Source: Chalciporus piperatus
Lineage: Eukaryota; Basidiomycota; Agaricomycetes; Boletales; Boletaceae
Reading direction: 5' to 3'
DNA length: 64,000 nucleotides
NCBI GenBank assembly: GCA_038093975.1
Contig: JBBPTG010000030.1
Location: forward strand, 1-64,000
Below are positions 33,860 through 45,053 of this stretch, piece after piece (positions within the stretch are counted from its first letter, which is position 1; every line of letters starts with the position of its first letter). The notes under the pieces are model-generated. The model saw nothing but the letters and a program-made list of their open reading frames with translations, searched no databases and had not been told where the DNA came from. A program made the translations under genes and the position numbers.

Positions 33860-34547
33860 GTCTCAGGGGGATGAGAGGGACTTTAGAATTGACGTCAAGC
33901 AGCAACATGGTATGGATTCGGTATTTGAGCGTGGCCAGCGGTTCGTCGGTTCCTTGCTAGGCACAAAGTTTTTATTTTCGTCCTCGTGATCGCTTGGAAT
34001 GGGTGTGAGGTCAGCTCCCAAGCGATCGGATGCGCCCACTCATTCCCAAACGTCTCATGGGTGGGAGCTAAGTGCTGCCAGTTGATTCAGATGGATTTCA
34101 CATCAGGTCTTCCAAAAAAACGATCCGCTCACCAGTGTACACCACTCCGAAAATTTCGTATCTAGCACAGAAGTACTATCGCTATACATCATCATGATCG
34201 GGTTAGCATGTGGTGCAATCGGTTCGGAGTCCCTAGTGATAATCCAAAAGAAAACCTGCAGTGCCCCCTGTGGGTACAGTAAGTCTTCACAGAAAATACC
34301 CACAACTTCGACTCGGCATCACCTCCAGACCTTATCTCAAGGAATTTACATCCGGATAAGGCAATCGGGCATGTGAATATGGCCACTGTGAGATTTCAGA
34401 TTTCAAAGCATCGACACGAGGAAGCATAGGCTACACACGGTACATATACACGACAAGCAATTTTGGTCCAAGCAGAAGACAGCCTGTTATCTCACAATCC
34501 AGCGGGGACCTTCCTCATCCGACCGACTGAAACACCGCTCGCGACAT
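33860..34547. other. Intergenic region, promoter side of the transporter
   Basis: No supported coding frame. A short inverted pair GATCGCTTGG / CCAAGCGATC occurs around 33988 and 34018. It lies between the start of the transporter gene and the 3' end of the WD40 gene. Confidence 0.5.
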
Positions 34548-35967
34548 CTAAACCTTCAATGTCTTGATTGACTTGCCGCTTGCAACTGCAAGCCATTCGC
34601 CTGGAGCAGTGGAGTGACCGGTGTTCATGGTCATCCCAGGAATTTGAGGGGACCACGCGAGGTTCGTCACCTCACTACTTGCAGAGTATGCCATGATAGG
34701 GTCAGTAACGATTCTCTTTTTAACGTCTGGCCGAGGCGAGTTGAGTCGCGAATTTGCGGTACGGGGCGAAGTAGCATTTTGTGTATACCCTGCAAGGTCC
34801 CACAACAATACTTGGCAATCGTCACCTATAACGTGTGTCAGTCAGATGTTTTAGGCACATACACTGATCTGCACATACTCGCAGTGGCAAGCAAAGGGCG
34901 GTCGGTAGTACTCCAACCCATTGCGTTCACCTGGCTACGGTGTCCCCGGAGCTCGATAACAGGTTGTCCCGGACTCCGCATATCCAGAATTTGTACATCC
35001 GTCCCATCCATGTGGAAGGTGGACATGTAGTTGGAATCTGCTGGATTGAATGCAATGCGGAGCAAAGGGGAGGTTGGGAGTCGTGTAGATCCTGTCGTAG
35101 GGGTAGCACCCTTTGGCGTGGGTGTCTCATAAAGAATGGTGGAGTGTTCAAGGCTGCGCAAGTCGAAGGCGCGTAGACTGCCATCAGCACCTACGGATAC
35201 AAATATATCTGTCGACCCCGGAAGCCATGCTACATCGTAAACTTCCCTATCATGTGCGATGAGTTGTGTGATGGCGGTTGCAGTGTCGATATTCCAAACT
35301 GTGCATGTTGTGTCGATCGAGGATGTTACAACGAGACTGGGGGCCTTTTCGTTCCATGAAAAGCTCGTCAACGGCGCACCCGTGTTCTGGCTCTGAACTT
35401 TGGATTGCTACACAAAGATTAGCTCAAATCCTGGGCGTGGAGAATGTCAACATACTCCAGACAATGCTGTTTTCAGAGTCAAACGATGACCGCCGCCGCT
35501 CGGCTGTCTCCCGACGTACGCGGACGACGCAGGCGGTGCATCTCCATTGTATTCCCAAACTCTCAGAGCGTCGCTAGTAGTGGCGAGCAACTCAGCAGAG
35601 GGTGCCTTTCCTGTCCAAGGGAAACCTGCTGCACTCGCAGGTTGCCATTGCAAGCTGGTAGCGGGGTATCCGTGGTTGGCCTCGACGAGGGTAACAAAGT
35701 CAGGGTAGTCGGTGTAGTCGTCCTCCACAAGAACTCGCTCGTCCTGGAGGCCGACTATTGCGATCCGATTGCGATAATCTTCTGTGAAGGAGGCGATGCC
35801 GAGACGAAATGCTGAACGAGGGCGAGATTGGTGACCCGGCGCCGTCGATTTGCACCAGTCGATGGCATGAACAGGCCCTGACCAGTTTAGCTGTCAGACT
35901 GTGGACGCGGGGTCATAGCAATTGACTTACAGGGTGCTTCGTACTGAAGCAGTGTTGTCTGGGTCAT
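34548..35967 (-). CDS. WD40 protein of the WDR68/DCAF7 (LWD1/AN11) family
   Basis: Four exons (35931-35967, 35456-35877, 34879-35407, 34548-34825) give 421 residues starting MTQTTLLQYEAPW. Family blocks are obvious: PVHAIDWC, YPATSLQWQP, LLATTSDALRVWEY, TSFSWNEKAP, TSSIDTTCTVWNI, TQLIAHDREVYDVAW, FVSVGADGSLRAFDLR, LEHSTILYE and HRSQVNAMGW. In animals and plants this protein is a scaffold for DYRK/HIPK kinases and a CUL4-DDB1 receptor. In fungi the role is little known. A Pro/Thr-rich insertion (TPTPKGATPTTGSTRLP) after the LEHST block is the main difference. The ATG was chosen because it alone keeps the splice phase into the APWPVHA block. Confidence 0.93.
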
Positions 35968-36495
35968 AAGGGGGGATGGTGTTGGCCTTGTGCATGTGGC
36001 TCCAACTTATCAACCCAAATTGGTCAAGTATTTACTTGTGGTTGTTACTTGCCCTCACGCACTGCCAAGTTCCTTTCGCCTTCACAGAAACACTCACTCG
36101 AGGACGAATTTTAATGAGGATCAGACTGCATCATTGCTAGAGCGTAGCATATTTTACATTGAAGCAACTATGTACAAGAGAACATGTCGAAGTAGTCTTG
36201 CGGAGCAGTGCGGTAGGATACGAGCGTGGTGGTGTATTTGATAGTCGCGGGAGTAAAGAGCGCGTCGAATCGAGAAGTGCCGGAATGTTGGGGGGAGAAG
36301 CGAATGAGAAACCGGTATGTTGGCGTGGAAGGGGGGGAGACAGGAGTCGGAGAGTTGCATTGACGGGCACTGTCGAATTTTCGGATGCGGAAAGTCCAAG
36401 GGCAAAGCATGATAGTTACAATCAGTAAAATAAAGAGAGATAAGAAAACGGTTGGCGGAGGCTGTGTGAGCAAAGTGTAAGCTGTGATTTTGAGG

Positions 36496-37147
36496 TCAAT
36501 CGGTGTCGACCATGGATATTGCGCCGCATTGTTCGCAGAAGCTCCACATCGTTCTGGAACCGTCCAATCCTGGAGAGCATGCGACGCGAAGTTTAGGTAT
36601 CTGAGAGCAATGGGAACTAAAGGAACAGAGCATATACGAACAAACCAACATGCTGTCAAATCAAGCGTGAACTAACAGCTTGGATTTGCTTACCCGTGAT
36701 GGCTGAATGTGCTAGCGGGTTGCATCAGACCGACGACTCTGGGCGATTCAGGGAGGTCGAGAGCAGGTTGCTGAGCAGCATATCTGGGGTAAAGAGCTAC
36801 AGAGACAGTAAAGTGGACCATCAACTACTGACTGGCTGGAGCGGAGGTAAACTTACGAGAATTGTAGTCGATGGCGTCGGAAGAGCCAAATAGGTTGCTC
36901 GACGTGCTGCCAGTAGATACGAGACGAGTGTGATGGCTCTCAGGGAAAAATTGTTCCGAGTCAGAAGAGGAGGAATCAGACATAGCGACGTCATGGTCGG
37001 GCTCGTAGCCGGGGAATGGAACCAATTTCAACTGCTTAGCCGACTGAGTTTGGTCAATATGTGGCCGTTGTGCAGGATAATAAGAAAAGGGCTAACCTGA
37101 GGGAAGTCGTCAGCAGAATCAAGCTCGAGCTTGCGCTTCAAGGCCAT
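36496..37147 (-). CDS. Short conserved protein with CEQCG C-terminus, unknown
   Basis: Four exons (37097-37147, 36857-37043, 36694-36796, 36496-36616) join to 154 codons. The start, MALKRKLELDSADDF, is basic and then acidic. A Ser/Asp stretch (DSSSSDSEQFFPE) follows, then YPRYAAQQPALDLPESPRV, and a compact end TMWSFCEQCGAISMVDTD. The C-x2-C pair in the tail could bind metal with a partner. The consistent four-exon join supports a real gene. No known domain. Confidence 0.7.
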
Positions 37148-37562
37148 GAATGAATAGGCGGGGGGGAGTATTAAGATCGGGGGAGTATAGCACTGACACC
37201 GAGTGGTCGCGGTCTTAAGAAAGGATCCTGAACCAACTTACCGCCTGAACTTATACAATATGGAGTTTGCAAGTATTTGGAGAGAGCCGCGGGCCTTGAA
37301 GCTCGGCGGAACTCCAAAATCCCTTTGCCGGGGCGCCGGAGATACCGTGAATGGAAATTCTTTCAGCTTGCCGCAACCTTCCGAGTGGCTCGAGCTTCCG
37401 GAAACACCGCGGAGGATGGAAATGCCGGCATTTTTTCGTGACACAAAGTATTCGTGACCAAGAAATTCCCACATTCATCGCTGAGTGGACCTGGACTGTC
37501 ACGCCCCTTGCTGTCGTGGCATCCGACCAACCACCGCATAGACTTACAACTCTTCCCCCACC

Positions 37563-38282
37563 ATGCCCTTCGACCCGTCAGATATAGCCTTCTTGAATCC
37601 ACTTCTCAATTATCTCTCTGACCATCTGCCACCAGAGCTCTACTCGTTCATCACTGTGTTCCTCTCCCACTCCCTCACGCTGCTCACGACGCTCATATCA
37701 CTCGTCTCTTCGCTGATTGCATCCAAACCTTGGGAATGGGACGCACAAACCATCATTCCACCCCTTCTCAGCATCCTGGCCGCATATCTCGCTCTCATTA
37801 GCCTGTATAGAACAACAAGCTGGATATTCAGGACCACGTTCTGGTTTATGAAGTGGGGGACTATCATCGCAGTCTTAGCAGCGGGGACAGGTTGGTACAT
37901 GGGCAACCAGAACGTGGATGGTGGAGGGAGAGGTCTTGTGGCAAGCCTGGGTTCCATCATCCTTGGCGCTCTGAACGGAGTTGGTCGGGAAGGTGCTGCT
38001 GCTCACCCCCCAGATACAACATCTCGCAATCGGAGGCAAAATGCCAAACCTTGGGAGCCCTTCGCAAACCAATGGCAGTATCAAGAGAACAACCCGGCTC
38101 AAGACCGCGACGCCGACGCGGGTCAGATCATGTCCGACATCGTGACAGCGGCCAATCGTATCTTGGTCGAAGGCGGGTGGTGGGACACGGCGAAGAGTGT
38201 TTTTGCTCCAGGTGACACGGCAACTGGTCAGGAGGATCGTTCGAACAGACGAACGGGAAAGTCATCATCGTCAGCTAGATAA
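37563..38282 (+). CDS. Apq12-like nuclear envelope/ER membrane protein
   Basis: One exon of 239 codons. Three hydrophobic stretches: FITVFLSHSLTLLTTLISLV, IIPPLLSILAAYLALISLY and WGTIIAVLAAGTGW. The RTTSWIFRTTFWFMKWG motif resembles the Apq12 family, which sits at the nuclear envelope and affects nuclear pore assembly and membrane fluidity. The C-terminal third is soluble and polar. The match rests on motif memory and layout, so it is moderate. The promoter lies in the 415-base gap to the divergent gene ending at 37147. Confidence 0.6.
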   Translation: MPFDPSDIAFLNPLLNYLSDHLPPELYSFITVFLSHSLTLLTTLISLVSSLIASKPWEWDAQTIIPPLLSILAAYLALISLYRTTSWIFRTTFWFMKWGTIIAVLAAGTGWYMGNQNVDGGGRGLVASLGSIILGALNGVGREGAAAHPPDTTSRNRRQNAKPWEPFANQWQYQENNPAQDRDADAGQIMSDIVTAANRILVEGGWWDTAKSVFAPGDTATGQEDRSNRRTGKSSSSAR

Positions 38283-38403
38283 CCAGAGTATTATACTTGA
38301 TTCGTGTTATGACGAATGACGATCTTCAATGAAAGACTATATTGCTGAGCTAGGCTAAGCCCGTACATCTGTGAATGCGTGAACGTATTCCTTGTTGGTG
38401 CAT

Positions 38404-39000
38404 CTATGCTTTTCCCTCCTCTACAGCTTGAGCTTGAGGATTTGCATAGCGATAACTTTAGGATAGTAAGAATGGTTTCGGTGGAAATTGAACAAATCCT
38501 TACTTGGCGATACGTGCCAGCTGGCCTAGGCCTGTCGCACCCACGAAAAAGTTGACCTTGAAATGCTGGTTACTAAAGAACGAAAGAGTATCCCGATAAA
38601 CTCACTGCAGCAAGACTGTAATTGACCGGTGTGATAACAAGTGAGTATCGCACCCAAATGAATCCCGTCGCTGCCAAAGCTGGTACATAACAAATGAGTA
38701 TATCAACCATGAGGAAAGTCACGCATATACCCACCGAAGTTCTGGGACACGCTCAGCTTCTCCGCAGGGCGACTCAAGTCCTTCACCCCCGCAGCAACCA
38801 AACACCACTTCATCAGCGGTGCCCAGAAGAACACAGTCTTAGGTCCTGTTACGCATCGGACACAGGTAGTTGTAGTCAAGATGGGAAAATTCATGATGGT
38901 CAGTATTCCGGAACACGGAGATCCAGTGTAACAAACCGGCTGGATGGTTCATGAACGAAGAGAATTTGGATGCTCCTGCTGATGCTGCTGCGCCCGACAT
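38404..39000 (-). CDS. Mitochondrial pyruvate carrier subunit (MPC2-like)
   Basis: Five exons (38937-39000, 38735-38845, 38606-38679, 38504-38556, 38404-38455) give 117 residues. Family signatures: FMNHPAGPKTVFFWAPLMKW, VAAGVKDLSRPAEKLSVSQN, ALAATGFIWVRYSLVITP and AVNFFVGATGLGQLARI. It forms a heterodimer with an MPC1 partner in the inner mitochondrial membrane and imports pyruvate. Length is typical. The first intron is 91 nt, long for this window. Confidence 0.93.
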
Positions 39001-39301
39001 GTCTAATGATTCAATGCCCTGGACGATGGAAAGGTTGTGCGGGGAATAATAGTCAGAGCAAGTTTGCAGCGAGCAAGCAGCGAGAGTCAGTAACACCTTG
39101 TGACATCCTATAACCATACACGGACATCAACGTGTTGGAAATTAATAATATATCGGGGTTTGAAATCTGAAACTGGCTCTACTATGTTACGATGATTACT
39201 ATCATGGGGGGCGTAATGACAGGTGGGTATTGCAATGACAAACTCACTGATCCACAAATTCTACCTCACAAGTACTGTACATTTTATGGGAGGACTTGCG
39301 T

Positions 39302-40381
39302 TCAAAATATGCCTCCAATCCACTTTCCCGCAAGATTTTCCCAGCAACCGCTCAACTGCATGTGTCGACCCGGACATGTAATCAAATCTACTGAGCCTCG
39401 CTCGTCGAGGGTTCGTAGACCGATCCAATCTTCCGTATACAATGGCTGAAGCTTCATCGGCACGATGGTCCTCTCCTGGGTATGTAGCCCAAGGCGCTCC
39501 TGGCCTGAGAAAGACGAAGGCGGGAACCCATTCTCCTCTGATGGAACTTCAGAGCCAAACCATGCGCTTTCTTTGGGAACCACGGTTTCATCCTCGGTAA
39601 ACAGGACGAGGACCAGACGTTGTAGTGAAGCGAGATTATCTGCATAAGTTGTCTTTCTTGAAGATGGAAGGACAGCTTCGTTGTTGATGTCAGCGAGGAA
39701 GCTGCCTGACGCCATGTAATCTGGTAATTTGGCTGGATCCCTAAAGTATTGCGCCTGCGAATAATCCATAGTTGAATCATTAAGTCAATCGTCTGCACAG
39801 AAGCTCGTCAAACCTGCACTAAGTGATTCTGTGCCCACTCGCTGTATACCCCAGCCTTTGCAGCGCGGCGGGCAACCTGGCACAGGAGATCGAAGGGGCT
39901 GCATACAGGAAGGTCAGAGATACCCATGTGCTGGGAGCCGAAAGTAATCAGGTTGTAGACGGGTGGAGTGTTATTGCGTTCCACGTATGCGCGTAGGAAT
40001 TGGCCACCCTGAGAGAATCCGATGGCATCGAACCCTTTGCTGAGCTCAGGAATCGAAGCGAGTTGCCCAGCGACCAGCGCGAGTTGTTCGTTAACATTCC
40101 CGTACTGCAGGGATTGTTGGGTCATTTTAGTCTCTATCTTGAATAGAGGTAAGACGTACGAATCCGGCACGTTGATCCGCCTTTGCCTCCTGGTCGATAT
40201 AGACGGAGTGAGTGAAGATCCCTGGGTGCATCTGCTTCACTTCGGTCTCGAACTCGACCATTCCTGGTGATGCATACGTGTCGCCAAGGCCATGCCAGAT
40301 GACAAGGGGTCGTATATTATTGATGGCAGCGGCGTAGACATGACGAGCAAGTGCCAGTCCTAAGATGACCAGCGAAAGCAT
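39302..40381 (-). CDS. Palmitoyl-protein thioesterase (PPT1 family)
   Basis: Three exons (40160-40381, 39814-40104, 39302-39754) give 321 residues. It has a signal peptide (MLSLVILGLALARHVYAAA) and then RPLVIWHGLGDTY. The nucleophile lies in AIGFSQGGQFLRAYVER (GxSxG), followed by LITFGSQHMGISDLP and YSEWAQNHLVQAQYFRDP. The acid (FTEDETVVPKESAWFG) and the His near CPGRHMQLS complete the triad. It removes palmitate from proteins in the vacuole/lysosome. ATG 40379-40381 is preferred, since earlier in-frame starts are not ATG. Confidence 0.94.
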
Positions 40382-40789
40382 AGTGAAGGGACGGTAGTAG
40401 TAGGTTACTGTCAAGGGGCCATGTCACCAAGTATGGATTACGTACTACATGTCGAGCATGGCAGTCCTCGACTCCTTGCACACCAGACTGAATATGCGTC
40501 ATTGGGCAACTGAAATTATGTTGTCAGTGTATTGAAGCCTCACATTGCATGCATTGCACGTTCCTTCCTAAAGATTCAAATATTCAAGCTTGCAAACGCA
40601 AGCATGTTGAATCGTTTGGTAACTTATATCGGGTTGATTTCCAGAGCCGCCTTACTTACTTTGGTCTCTATTTTTCGCAGACTGTCGGCACTGCCGACAC
40701 GTATTTAGGCGCCCCGAGCCTCGAGGTGTATTCTCCCTCACGCGCTCCCAAACGTTCCTTAAAACTCTGTTCACCCCCTCCAAGTCGCG

Positions 40790-42703
40790 ATGCCTCCGCT
40801 CCTTCGTGCATTCTCGCGACGGGATGCGATCCTTCTCCTCGTCGGCGCTCTCACGATGCACTTTTTCACCTCCATGCTCCCCCTGACTTCTCACTCGCTC
40901 GTGATCACTACCTGGATGCACCGTGAGACTAACGACGAACCTCGCATCGAATTTCCTCTCCAAAACGACCAGGAGCTCCCTGAGTTACTCAGCCCGAGTG
41001 ATGTCCCAGAAGAACCAAGCCACACCCCTGTCAAAAGCCCAGATGCCGACTTCCCAGGGAACATCGACGTTCCTCCCGCCGAAGGTTTCGAAGGCGAAGG
41101 GAAAAATGTTTCTGACAAGATCGCCGATCTTTCCAGACTAGCATCGTTACCGGAAACCACGATAGTGGAACATTTCCCCGGATGGACATTGTTCCGTGAT
41201 GTCTACATGGCGAATGGAACTCTCTTGCTCCTGACATCCTCCCCGTCTAAATTCCCAGACATCAGGTATATGACGTCGACAGGTCTCCGCGCAGAGAACA
41301 ACCCAGAGAACATCGCACTCCGTGAGCCTACTCCACAGAACATGGATATCGTGAGTCCAGAGGAAGCCGCGCACCGGTGGGGAAAGCATCCTGCTACTCG
41401 TAGAGTTTGGTCAGTTGAAGGCAATACGGTAAATTCTCCGCAAAGATGCTCGACCGTGAGTCGCCAGCTGACCATTGATTGCTTTGCAGATTCTGTTCAA
41501 CGACCCGGACCAGTGTAAGCGTGCATCAGACTCAGACTCAGACTCGTACGAGCTGATCGTTCCAAGTCCTAGCACATTACTATCACTTTTGCGCCGAGCT
41601 TTTACTTGGGACTTGGTCATTCTGGACAGGCGCAGCGTATCCTAACTCTCCTCCACCCGTTCATCGTGCCATCTTCCCCCACTCACCGGCTGCAGGGTGG
41701 CGCGATAAGCCAGGTTTCAATAGCTACTTTCTCCGTGCTGCATTCCCATCTCTCACCGTCGAGGTCGATGCCGACTGGAATGACCGGGTAGTTGCCACGT
41801 CGGCTAGTATTGACTCGGGCATCCAACGTGCCTGGCATTTTCCTTACCTTATGCTCGCGGATAGGTCAGCAGCTTTCAGAGGCAAGTTGTGCGGTTCACG
41901 AAATCAACGCACGGCCAGCGAATCGGTCGATAACCTCATCGCTAATTCGAAGCTGAATGTGGATGGCTTGTGGTGGAGGTCGATCAGAAATGCCGTTTGG
42001 CGTTTCGCAGGAGTCCGGGAGGAAGGAAGCAGTTCTTTGGTAGACCATGGGGCGTTGGATGATGGTATCCTTGGCTCTGCATGGCCCCCGTATGAGGAGA
42101 CGGAGAAAATCGTGATCACCTATATCTCCCGTCAGTCCTCGAGGCGTCACTTGATCCCCGAGAACCACGATGCCTTGGTAAAGGAGTTAGAAGCTGTCGT
42201 ACGAAGGAAGAACACAGAGATAATGGATATACCTTCGGCCAAGGAGTGGGAGCTGAACGTGGTGGAGGCTGAGAAAATGACGAAGGACGAGCAAGTACGT
42301 CTCGTAGCACGCACGACTGTAAGTTCACCCCTCTATAAACCGTTTTGTAGTTAACATGAACGCATAGATCCTACTCGGCGTACATGGCAATGGCTTATCA
42401 CATCTCATACTGATGCCACGTACTAATGTGTCCGCTGTCATCGAAATCTTCCACCCCAAGGGCTTTGCTCATGATTACGAGTGGACCACGCGCGCCCTAG
42501 GGATGAAACATTTTGGCGTTTGGAATGATACGTGAGTGGCTTCTTTCCTGGTGAGCGCTGCCAGTGACCCCCTTTTCAATAGCTATTTCGCAGAAGATAT
42601 CCCACCCGTAAGTTACCCGGAAGGATTTCAAGGCGAGGGCATACCAGTCTATGCCCCCAACATCGCCAACATAATAGAAAAACGGATTGCGGGAGAGCTA
42701 TAA
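40790..42703 (+). CDS. GT61-family glycosyltransferase (type II membrane protein)
   Basis: Five exons (40790-41428, 41490-41514, 41567-42318, 42368-42531, 42583-42703) give 566 residues. A short cytosolic head, one membrane anchor (AILLLVGALTMHFFTSMLPL) and an acidic stem precede the domain. Signatures: LAHYYHFCAELLLG, FPYLMLADRSAAFRG, ILLGVHGNGLSHLILMP and IEIFHPKGFAHDYEWTTRAL. GT61 enzymes (DUF563) add xylose, GlcNAc or similar sugars to glycans in the Golgi. The sugar here is unknown. Exon 2 has only 25 nt. It is divergent from the thioesterase gene, with 0.4 kb between the starts. Confidence 0.9.
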
Positions 42704-42857
42704 TATTGTTTACCTCCTCTTTGGAATATTCGCTTCGCGCTCGTCGATCTTTTCATTTGACTCATGGGTTATCTCACTTGGTGGAACAATTACAGAATGT
42801 ACAGACTACAGACTACCTCAGCTCACACTCTGTCTGTACATCGGCTGCCCGCGTGAA

Positions 42858-44264
42858 TTATTCTACGTATGCTCTGAACACCGTCAAATTGTCCTGGGCT
42901 TGGAAGGAGACAGCCACATTGGCTCCCACAAAAACAATGTTTCCTGTTTGCAAGGGTAAGGATTTGGTGTCGTTGTCCCACTTAAGAGATCCAGTCCCGT
43001 TGGTAGCGATGATAATCGAAGGTCCATTGATTGGTCGCTGAGACTCTGATCCACCCTGAGGCAGGTTTACCGCGAGTACAGTGAAGTCTTGGACGGGAGG
43101 GTTGAAAGTGATAGTAACTGAACCCGGCATAGTGGAGGGCTTGACCATGTGGTTTGACCAAGGGCCAGCTTTGTAGGTCAAACCAGCGAGGAGATTCGTT
43201 ATGTCCTTTGGTTTGGGGGTAAGACCGGCTCGAATGACGTTATCTGAGTTGGCCATGCATTCCATGATATCTTGTCGCAATTGTCAGCGCTGAGTATGCG
43301 TGATTCTGTATCAGAACCATACCTCCCGAAACATAAGCATGTGGTTCTCCAGCGCCGAGGAAAATCGCTTGTCCAGCTTCCAACTTGACGTAGTTTAGCA
43401 CGAAAACACAAAACACGCCGACGTCTCCGGGGTATTGCTTGTTCAGGGTAAGAACGAGGTCTTTAATTTCGCTCTGTTCGTGATCAGAGTTGTAGCGCGC
43501 CGTCAGCTGTGAAAGCTTGTCTTTGACGACACTGGGATCGGCTTGCATGAGGACAGAGAAGAGATTCTGCAGTTGCTCTCGTTGGCTGGGTCCCTCAGCG
43601 GAGAGGAAGCTTTCCGCGACTGCATCTGAGACTAGCGCACGAAATTCTGGTACGCTCCTGAGGTATGCCTTGATATCCGGGATGGGTAAGAATCCACAGA
43701 GACCCTCGAACTCGGTCAACGCAATTGCCATTTCAGGCTTATGGTTGTCATCTTGATTCAATTCGACTTGAGAAGATGGTGAGATCTCGAGTGGAAAGGA
43801 CTCGCCTGTGTAAACCGTCGGCTGTTTTGCGTGCAGCTGCTCTGCGGTTTTCTTATCAGGGTGCGTTTGAATACTCAATGCCTTGTTTATTGACAGGACC
43901 TTGAAAAGGAAGGGAAGGTTTCCCTGAGAGGTGGGGAACTTGCTGGAGACCTGACTGCCGATAAGGTGTGGGTTCGCGCTCAAGATCTCAGGGAGACTGG
44001 AAGTGGAGCCGACTACGCCTGATGGCGATTTGACATGTGTGCCCATCCATAGCTACGATAAAGCGGTCAATAGCCTGCGCTAAATGAGCACGATGCAACA
44101 TTGATGGGACTTGCCTCAGCATACGGGGCTGAATTGTCTAGAATGAAACCGGGGATATCTGCACCAGCGGCAAGTTGCGCCGCTTTGGAATGATTTCCGA
44201 GCTTTCCCCAGTCATACTTCTGCAACGTGGGGGCAATACGAAATACGGGTTCAATCGCACTCAT
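42858..44264 (-). CDS. Mannose-6-phosphate isomerase
   Basis: Four exons (44115-44264, 43806-44052, 43323-43751, 42858-43270) give 412 residues. Type I PMI blocks: KYDWGKLG, AELWMGTHVKSPSG, SIQTHPDKKTAEQLHAKQP, DDNHKPEMAIALTEFEGLCG, FLGAGEPHAYVSGDIMECMA and NSDNVIRAGLTPK. It converts fructose-6-phosphate to mannose-6-phosphate, feeding GDP-mannose for wall mannan and glycoproteins, and is Zn-dependent. Intron 1 starts with GC (GCAAGT). A 54-base segment at 43752-43805 is open in frame, but removing it as a GCGAGT...AAG intron restores the family alignment exactly. If kept, it adds 18 residues. Confidence 0.95.
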
Positions 44265-45053
44265 CGTAGGGAGCGACGGAGGATGGTATTTGACTGAGAG
44301 TATTGGGAATGGTAGAGTTGAACCAAAATATGGACGGGACCAAACTCAAACCTTTTCCACGACAGCGATGATATCCAGTACCAGGTCGCGCTCAACATCA
44401 CACATACCATGGTGCGAGTGCTCTCTCCCCAGATCATATCGGTGATACTCCGATGGTTTTCTGCTAGCATTTCCAATGGAGTCACGGTCGCGACACAGCA
44501 TGCCACGTTGAACGTCGAACCTGACATGCCGACAGGCTGAGCATTTCCCATCACCCAAGATCAACACGTTCACTGAGGTTCACTGCCAATCTTGTACAAG
44601 TCTAGCGATGTTCGTGTCCCGTGGTCCCATCTGATGCGATTCTCCGCTCGAGAAATGAACACCTGCAGTCATTTTCATTACTCGGATAGCCTCGTTGAAT
44701 CAGATAACGGTCGATATGAGATGATCTTTTCCTCATCAGCTCTTGGCGCTGTCAATCTGTCCGAAGGAGCCAGATCAGGGACTCATACTCGGATCGATTG
44801 CTGCGGCACCTTCCGTGAACGGTTGAGCCCCGGCCCCCACAACGCGGTCAGCAATCTTTGAACTGGCCCTTAATCGGACAAAAGGTTAGACCAATGACAA
44901 TAGGCCTTTTGTCTGATCTTGAGGCCGGGTTTAAAGTTTGCCGACCGCATTGGCAAGCATCGCCTTGGTATGGAGTATATAAAGTGATCCGTATCCAGGC
45001 TTTCACCAGACTGCATCTTCTGAACAACTCTTGATCGTACGCGCAATCACACA
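44265..45053. other. Intergenic region, divergent promoters
   Basis: No supported gene. It lies between the start of PMI (minus) and the start of the chitin-binding/DM9 gene (plus). Plus-strand GTATATAAAGTG near 44974, about 75 bases before the ATG at 45054, is a good TATA box. Confidence 0.6.
44974..44982 (+). promoter_or_regulatory. TATA box of the chitin-binding/DM9 gene
   Basis: GTATATAAAG about 75 bases upstream of the ATG. This is one of the clearest TATA elements in the window and suits a strongly or inducibly expressed gene. Confidence 0.5.
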
